DNA from: Verrucomicrobiota bacterium
Lineage (GTDB): Bacteria; Verrucomicrobiota; Verrucomicrobiia; Opitutales; UBA953
DNA length: 37,626 bases
Reading direction: 5' to 3'
Assembly (NCBI GenBank): GCA_026397965.1
Contig: JAPLTU010000050.1
Span: 1-37,626 of the forward strand
The translations under genes and the position numbers were made by a program. This document shows positions 33,319 through 37,626 of this stretch, one piece after another (positions within the stretch are counted from its first letter, which is position 1; the number at the start of each line of letters is the position of its first letter). Under the pieces are notes generated by a model, which worked only from the letters and a program-made list of their open reading frames with translations, was not told the origin of the DNA and searched no databases.

Positions 33319-34527
33319 TTATTTCTTCGGCACGCCCGGGGAGTAGAAGCGATTCATCTTATCGAGGATGGCGTTGGCCGTATCGTCACGATTGATGATA
33401 CCGTTGTGCCGATAAACAATCTCGCCACCGGGAGCGACGACGATGGTGTGAGGAATCGGGCCAGGCATGTCCTTGTCGAGCGCGGCGGCGAGGTCATCGG
33501 CGCTACCAGCGAAGAGGTAGCTATTAGTCGTCCGCCCTTCTTTCTTAAGGGAGGTTTCCACTTTCTTGCTCATCCCGGCGGCTTGCTTAAAGAGGAAGGC
33601 TTCGGCTTTGGCCTTATCTTCAGGCTTATCCATGCTGATGGTCACGAGCTCGAAGTCGCGCATGTCGAATTTACGCGAGATCTCGACGAGGTCAGGAAAC
33701 TCCTGCACGCAAGGCGAGCACCAGGTAGCCCAGACGTTGATGATACGGTATTTGTTGGAAGAGTTGGCCCGCAGGTTGGCGATACCGGCCTTGTCAATCG
33801 GTTCGACGGTAACCGGGGTCTTGGCCCAAGCATAGTGCTTAGCGTCATGCAGGAACTTCTTTTCGCGCCACTTGGTGGAGCAGCCCATGGGTTTGGTTTC
33901 AGCCAAGGTGACCGTCTTACCGGCAAGGATTTCGTCCACGGCGTTTTGACAATCTTTCGATTTGACCGTGGCGTCATCGTAGTAACGGGAGTCGTCGAAG
34001 CGGCCCTTGTAGCAAAGCTTCAGGTTCTTATCGAAGACGAAGACGTGAGGCGTGGCGAGGCAGCCGTATTCGCGGGCGATCTTCTGGGTGTCGCCGTCGT
34101 AAAGGTAATCGAACGTCCAATGGTTCTTTTCGGAGTAAGGCTTCATCTCGGCGTAAGAGTCGCCGAACTCACCGTAACCGAGCTCATCTTTGCTGAGGCC
34201 ATCCGGGTGGTTGGGGTTAATCGCAAGGAGCTTCACGCCCTTGCCCTTATATTCTTCGTAGAACTTCTGGAGGCGGCGCTCGATACTGTGCGAGGTCGGG
34301 CAGTGATTGGAGGTGAAGAGCACGACGAGCGCTTCGCCACCGGTGTATTCAGCGAGCTTATGCATCTTACCGTCGGTGCCGAGGAGCTCGAAATCAGGCG
34401 CCTTGTCACCGGTCTTGAGCGTCTTGATATCAGGGGGGTTACCGTTGACGAGACCAGGAGCATCGCCGGCGGCTTGGAGGGTGGCAAAGCTGGCAAGAGC
34501 CAGCAGGAGGGACAGGAGTCGCTTCAT
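33319..34527 (-). CDS. Exported double thioredoxin-fold protein (redoxin plus TlpA-like)
   Basis: A 402-residue exported protein (signal peptide 1-20); the ATG at 34527 is chosen because it begins the signal peptide, although the frame stays open upstream. The first domain (38-200) is redoxin-like: DKAPDFELLGTDG, FTSNHCPTSHSIE (Cys76), YGCLATPHVFVFD (Cys156). A PMGCSTKW segment (Cys216) follows, typical of planctomycete/verrucomicrobial members. The second domain (240-395) is TlpA/ResA-like with NVWATWCSPCVQEFPDL (Cys270, Cys273) and PIPHTIVVAPGG with its cis-proline. It likely reduces disulfides or peroxides in the periplasm, possibly in cytochrome c maturation; DsbD at 15986 could supply electrons. 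Confidence 0.9.
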   Translation of the reverse strand: MKRLLSLLLALASFATLQAAGDAPGLVNGNPPDIKTLKTGDKAPDFELLGTDGKMHKLAEYTGGEALVVLFTSNHCPTSHSIERRLQKFYEEYKGKGVKLLAINPNHPDGLSKDELGYGEFGDSYAEMKPYSEKNHWTFDYLYDGDTQKIAREYGCLATPHVFVFDKNLKLCYKGRFDDSRYYDDATVKSKDCQNAVDEILAGKTVTLAETKPMGCSTKWREKKFLHDAKHYAWAKTPVTVEPIDKAGIANLRANSSNKYRIINVWATWCSPCVQEFPDLVEISRKFDMRDFELVTISMDKPEDKAKAEAFLFKQAAGMSKKVETSLKKEGRTTNSYLFAGSADDLAAALDKDMPGPIPHTIVVAPGGEIVYRHNGIINRDDTANAILDKMNRFYSPGVPKK

Positions 34528-34806
34528 GGGGATAAGGATATAGGAATGAGAGTCCTTAAAAGCCAATGGGTTCCAACCCAAAAACACCCCTATCCTACCG
34601 TGTAATGAAATTTTCGACCTAAAGGTATCCTTGGCTACCTTCACTCCCCACCAAAACAGCCATCCTGCAAAGATATGAAAGAACGCCACTTGGCCATGAA
34701 GCACCGCCCAGCCCAAGGTTTCCGCCAACCATCACCTCCCAATATTGGCAAATAAACTAGGCCGCCCATGCTGGCGGCCTAGTCACATAATTCTCAGCGG
34801 TTAACC
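34528..34806. other. Intergenic region (279 bases), no gene seen
   Basis: Contains the leader of the redoxin-like gene (minus strand; TATATCCTTATCCCC before ATG), a small inverted repeat TGGGTT/AACCCA at 34567-34580, and the terminator at 34756-34783. The minus-strand frame continuous with the redoxin gene stays open to 34728, but it lacks coding character and would hide the signal peptide, so I do not call it. Confidence 0.6.
34756..34783 (-). terminator. Intrinsic terminator of the heme-binding protein gene
   Basis: Perfect 11-bp stem ACTAGGCCGCC (34756-34766) with GGCGGCCTAGT (34773-34783), six-base loop. On the minus strand it is followed by TTATTTG, a T-rich tail. It starts 24 bases past the stop of the 34807-37392 gene. 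Confidence 0.85.
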
Positions 34807-37392
34807 TTATTGAGTGATCAATTGAACTTCCTGAATCGCCCAAGGCTGCTTCTTGGTCGTATCGGTGACGGTAACTTTTACGAACTTAGTGGGTTTGGCG
34901 CCGAAATAGGCTTCGGAGAGCGAGTACAAACCGTGACTCGTACCGAGCGTGAACCATTTCTTACCGTCTAAAGACCCTTCGACTTTGAAGTTCTTGGGGA
35001 AAGCACTGGGGCGACCGGAAGCGTCCAGGCGTACTCCGGAAACAGTCTGCGCTGAAGGCAGTTCGACTTGGTACCACATACCTTTTTTCTGGTCAGCAAT
35101 CGTTTCCCAGCGCGATTTAGCATCAGCATCACAGCCCTTAGCTGCAGCATCCGCTGCATCGCTGGCGGAAACTTTCCATGCCTTATCGCCGAGCAACATC
35201 TTGGGTAAGGCCGCCTGCAGGCTATCATTCGTCCAGGGAGTCGTGACGCCCTTCACTTCTTCGCGGATGCGGGCGACATCCTTGGCAAAGATGACCGCTC
35301 CCTTGTTGCCAAAAGAGTTACGCACATAAGAAGCCACGGCGGCGATCCACTCGTCGTCGTTCATGGCCATGGGCACCATTTGGGCGTCATAGGTCTTGCC
35401 GCCGATGGGGCCCGACATGCCGTTGAGCAAAGCACGGACGATACCATCGCGGTGGCCGCGGACCGTTTTGGAATTACTCAGAGGCGGTGCGATGGTCATG
35501 CCAGGCTTAGGGCCGTCGATGGCCATGCCTTTGCCATCATAACCGTGGCAAGCGAAACAAAGCTCCCGGAAGATGGCCTGTCCCTTGACGAGCAGTTTGT
35601 TCTCTTCGCCGGTGTATTCTTTGCCACCCGTCTGCTCGTTGCCAGTCAGGATAGTGGCGCCGAGTTCTTTCACGCCCTTGGAGGTTGCGGTAAGCAAAGT
35701 CTTTTGGATGAAATTTGAACTGTTCGCCCATGCCTTGATATCATTCGAGCCAAGCAGTTTGGCGGTCAGGATGGATTGCAGGACCACCGACGCATCCTTG
35801 TCGGCGCCGAGTTTCGCGAAATCGTCGATCAAAGATTTATCACCCGCCCGGGCGAGCGACTCACCGGCACGAAGGCCTTGTTGGCGGAGCTGCGGAGAGG
35901 CGTCGGTTAGGAAGGCCTTCACGGTCTTGGCATCGAGCGCACCGAGGCCTTCGAGCGTCCAGAGCGCGTGCGTCCGCCCCAGGGCATCCGTACCATGCAA
36001 GGCGAGCTCATTGAGCGCCGGCACGACAGACTTGTCGCCCTTGAGCACGAGGAGTTTCTGCGCCGTATCGCGCCACCAGCCGTTGGGGTGCGAAAGATAG
36101 GCGACCCACTGGGCTGGGGTCTCATCCAGCATATGCGGTTGAGGGCCAGGTTTGAAATCCTTGTGTACGAGGCGCCAAACGCGTCCATGACCGTAAACTT
36201 TATCGAGGCCATACTGTTGGACGACTTTACGCAGGTAGCTTCCGTCCTTCACCCAATTGCCTTCCTGGATGATTCCGCGATACATATCGACGAGGTAAAG
36301 GCAGCCATCTGGTCCGTTGACCATGTTGACGATGCGGAAATTTGGATCGCTCGAACGGATGAATTCCGACTGAGCATAAGGATTGGCGATATGGGTGATG
36401 CCATCCTCGACGGTCACCTTGGCTCGGCGGATCAGGCGACCCACCGGTTCGGAGATGAGAACGTCGCCACGGAGGTCGGCAGGCAGGCGATCGCCGCGGA
36501 CGACTTCTTGTCCGCACGAAGCGGTGAAGTGATTAAGGGTTTTATCCAAGCGCGTGCGGCCAGCACCGCCTTGGTGGTCGGCGAGGCCGAGCTTTGGCCA
36601 GACCTGCACGAAGTCTTCGGCGAACTGTCCTTTGACATCAAAAGCACCGTAAAGGATCGGGGTTTGGAAGTGCCAAAGACCTTTTTCGCCACCAGCATTC
36701 GACCACCAAATCTTTCCTTGGTCATCCTGGGCGAGTCCCCATTGGCCTCCTCCGTTTGGGATGCTTTCCTTTAAGGGCTCTTTGGTGCCATTCCAGCGTA
36801 AGCGATAAGCGTTATAGGTTTGGTAGATCCAATTATCCATCGTCCAGATCAAGCCGCTCTGTTGGTGCTCAAGGTTGCCGTTCTTCGGGCCGCCCACGAA
36901 CCAAGGCTCCTTGGTGTCAGCGATACCGTCGCCGTTGGTATCACGGTAGACAAAAATATCCAGAGTGTCGGTCTCGTTAATCAAGACCCGGTCGTCCAGC
37001 GGCAAAACCATGCGCGGGAGTAACATCTTGTCGCGATAGAGAGTATGTTTGTCAAAGTTGCCATCGCGCTTGGTACTCTCGTGACGCGAAACGACGCCGA
37101 TGGGGTCGTGTTCATTACTACCGTCGATGTCCTGCATGTAGGTTCGCAACTCGGCGATATACATCCGGCCGTTACCATCAAAGGTGAGATTAGCCGGCTC
37201 CTTGATGCCATCACGCTCGCTGAGCACGAGCTCGAGGCGATAGCCTTCCGGGAGATCGATGGTCTTTAACTCCTCTTCGGGTGAAAGAATCTTGACCGGT
37301 GGTTGGGGAGTAAAGTCGGGCTCATAGACTTTATCCTCGGCGGCATAGGCAGCCACGAAGGTGAGCGCAGACAAGAAGACAGCGAATCGCAT
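34807..37392 (-). CDS. PVC-type heme-binding CxxCH protein (membrane-bound dehydrogenase type)
   Basis: An 861-residue exported protein (signal peptide 1-17). Residues 35-390 form a beta-propeller-like dehydrogenase domain (LPEGYRLELVLSERDG, DGNGRMYIAELRTYMQDIDG, NMVNGPDGCLYLVDMYRGII). Residues 430-560 look like HEAT-type helical repeats. A cytochrome c domain follows with the heme site CFACH (Cys612, Cys615, His616). The C-terminal 150 residues form a discoidin/F5-F8-like module (MWYQVELPSAQTVSGVRLDA). Such proteins are abundant in Planctomycetota and Verrucomicrobiota and are thought to oxidise extracellular sugars or alcohols; the substrate is unknown. The leader is TACCCCC next to ATG. 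It diverges from a sulfatase gene, hinting at joint polysaccharide use. Confidence 0.93.
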   Translation of the reverse strand: MRFAVFLSALTFVAAYAAEDKVYEPDFTPQPPVKILSPEEELKTIDLPEGYRLELVLSERDGIKEPANLTFDGNGRMYIAELRTYMQDIDGSNEHDPIGVVSRHESTKRDGNFDKHTLYRDKMLLPRMVLPLDDRVLINETDTLDIFVYRDTNGDGIADTKEPWFVGGPKNGNLEHQQSGLIWTMDNWIYQTYNAYRLRWNGTKEPLKESIPNGGGQWGLAQDDQGKIWWSNAGGEKGLWHFQTPILYGAFDVKGQFAEDFVQVWPKLGLADHQGGAGRTRLDKTLNHFTASCGQEVVRGDRLPADLRGDVLISEPVGRLIRRAKVTVEDGITHIANPYAQSEFIRSSDPNFRIVNMVNGPDGCLYLVDMYRGIIQEGNWVKDGSYLRKVVQQYGLDKVYGHGRVWRLVHKDFKPGPQPHMLDETPAQWVAYLSHPNGWWRDTAQKLLVLKGDKSVVPALNELALHGTDALGRTHALWTLEGLGALDAKTVKAFLTDASPQLRQQGLRAGESLARAGDKSLIDDFAKLGADKDASVVLQSILTAKLLGSNDIKAWANSSNFIQKTLLTATSKGVKELGATILTGNEQTGGKEYTGEENKLLVKGQAIFRELCFACHGYDGKGMAIDGPKPGMTIAPPLSNSKTVRGHRDGIVRALLNGMSGPIGGKTYDAQMVPMAMNDDEWIAAVASYVRNSFGNKGAVIFAKDVARIREEVKGVTTPWTNDSLQAALPKMLLGDKAWKVSASDAADAAAKGCDADAKSRWETIADQKKGMWYQVELPSAQTVSGVRLDASGRPSAFPKNFKVEGSLDGKKWFTLGTSHGLYSLSEAYFGAKPTKFVKVTVTDTTKKQPWAIQEVQLITQ

Positions 37393-37499
37393 GGGGGTAT
37401 GACCTTTAATCTCGGTTAAAGTTCACCTCATTCAAGTAGATTTATCTTCGGGTAAAAAATGGGCTTTGCCAGAATCTGCCGATAGGTCTTTCTGAACCC
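37393..37499. promoter_or_regulatory. Divergent promoter region with a candidate operator
   Basis: The 107-base gap separates the heme-binding protein gene from the sulfatase. Half-sites CTTTAA (37404-37409) and TTAAAG (37416-37421), six bases apart, form a palindrome overlapping the likely -10 region of the minus-strand gene. That suggests a repressor site, though A/T-rich palindromes arise by chance. Confidence 0.35.
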
Positions 37500-37626
37500 A
37501 TGCCCCTCCTGCTTTTAGTCCTGTTCGCCGCCTTCCATACCCTCGCCTACGCGGCTCAACCCCCGAATGTCGTCATTATCCTAGCGGATGACCTAGGCTA
37601 CGGCGACCTTGGCTGTTACGGCCACC
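37500..37626 (+). CDS. Secreted sulfatase, N-terminal fragment cut by window edge
   Basis: The ATG at 37500 opens a frame that runs off the window after 42 codons. It encodes a signal peptide ([18 protein letters not shown]) followed by [20 protein letters not shown], the unmistakable start of a type I sulfatase with the two metal-binding aspartates. The formylglycine site lies beyond the edge, so activity cannot be judged. It is divergent from the heme-binding dehydrogenase-like gene. The leader CTTTCTGAACCC again lacks a Shine-Dalgarno. Confidence 0.9.
   Translation, partial: MPLLLLVLFAAFHTLAYAAQPPNVVIILADDLGYGDLGCYGH

Noticed and set aside
33256..34605. Open frame of 449 codons on the plus strand
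   Set aside because: It lies antisense to the clear redoxin/TlpA-like gene, has no family features, and arises from the codon bias of that gene.
34528..34728. N-terminal extension of the redoxin-like protein
   Set aside because: It would place 67 residues before a good signal peptide; the signal peptide at 34527 marks the real start.
35968..36774. Open frame of 268 codons on the plus strand
   Set aside because: Antisense to the heme-binding protein gene; not similar to any family I know and no promoter or start context.

Overview
The window looks like chromosomal DNA of a Gram-negative member of the Verrucomicrobiota (PVC superphylum), perhaps Opitutae-like. The evidence is a PVC-type heme-binding CxxCH protein with a C-terminal discoidin-like domain, three secreted sulfatases, a YHYH-domain protein, a redoxin/thioredoxin fusion, and outer-membrane functions (LpxR-like protein, Mla/MCE transporter, Pal-like lipoprotein). 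The placement is inferred from gene content only; there is no rRNA or tRNA here. I saw no CRISPR array, phage gene, transposase or plasmid gene. Genes are tightly packed and no gene-free stretch exceeds 300 bases.

Layout. 7-3627 (minus): a four-gene operon reading LpxR-like outer-membrane protein, Ppx/GppA phosphatase, SCO1-like protein, and a membrane-anchored protein with two HxHP repeats. 3717-10642 (plus): a divergent operon with a complete Mla-type lipid transporter (STAS-MlaE permease, MlaF ATPase, MCE protein, PqiC-like lipoprotein), followed without gaps by a DUF5069 protein, a degenerate SpoU-like methyltransferase, an unknown protein and an AmpG-like MFS permease. 10639-13191 (minus): a two-half M16 peptidase. 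13373-18004 (plus): release factor 2 without the usual programmed frameshift, an ATP-grasp-like protein, and a DsbD with its domains in an unusual order. 18075-19887 (minus): a Pal-like lipoprotein and an E1-like/rhodanese fusion. 19986-21249 (plus): ruvX and truA. 21332-25698 (plus): a secreted set of YHYH protein, sulfatase, PEBP-like protein and HupE/UreJ-like membrane protein. 25704-27454 (minus): a second sulfatase and a glutaredoxin-like protein. 27572-32294 (plus): a mutarotase-like protein, then a cupin/PMI-like protein, a TIM-barrel sugar isomerase and a Gfo/Idh/MocA dehydrogenase, probably a carbohydrate pathway, closed by a terminator. 32530-33246: a small protein with two DTG aspartic-protease motifs. 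33319-37392 (minus): a double thioredoxin-fold protein and a large heme-binding dehydrogenase-like protein. 37500 to the edge: the start of a third sulfatase.

Three themes link these regions. The first is envelope lipid homeostasis (LpxR beside Mla). The second is extracytoplasmic redox and metal handling (SCO, DsbD, redoxin, cytochrome-type protein, HupE). The third is breakdown of sulfated or deoxy-sugar polymers (sulfatases plus the sugar operon).

The most unusual whole-window signal is in the gene starts. Almost none has a recognisable Shine-Dalgarno sequence. Many leaders are instead short and pyrimidine-rich with a recurring TACCC(C/T) core just before the ATG. The most distinctive single genes are the domain-permuted DsbD, the two-DTG protein, and the SCO-linked protein with paired HxHP motifs. 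No single locus clearly declares itself as a new biological system.
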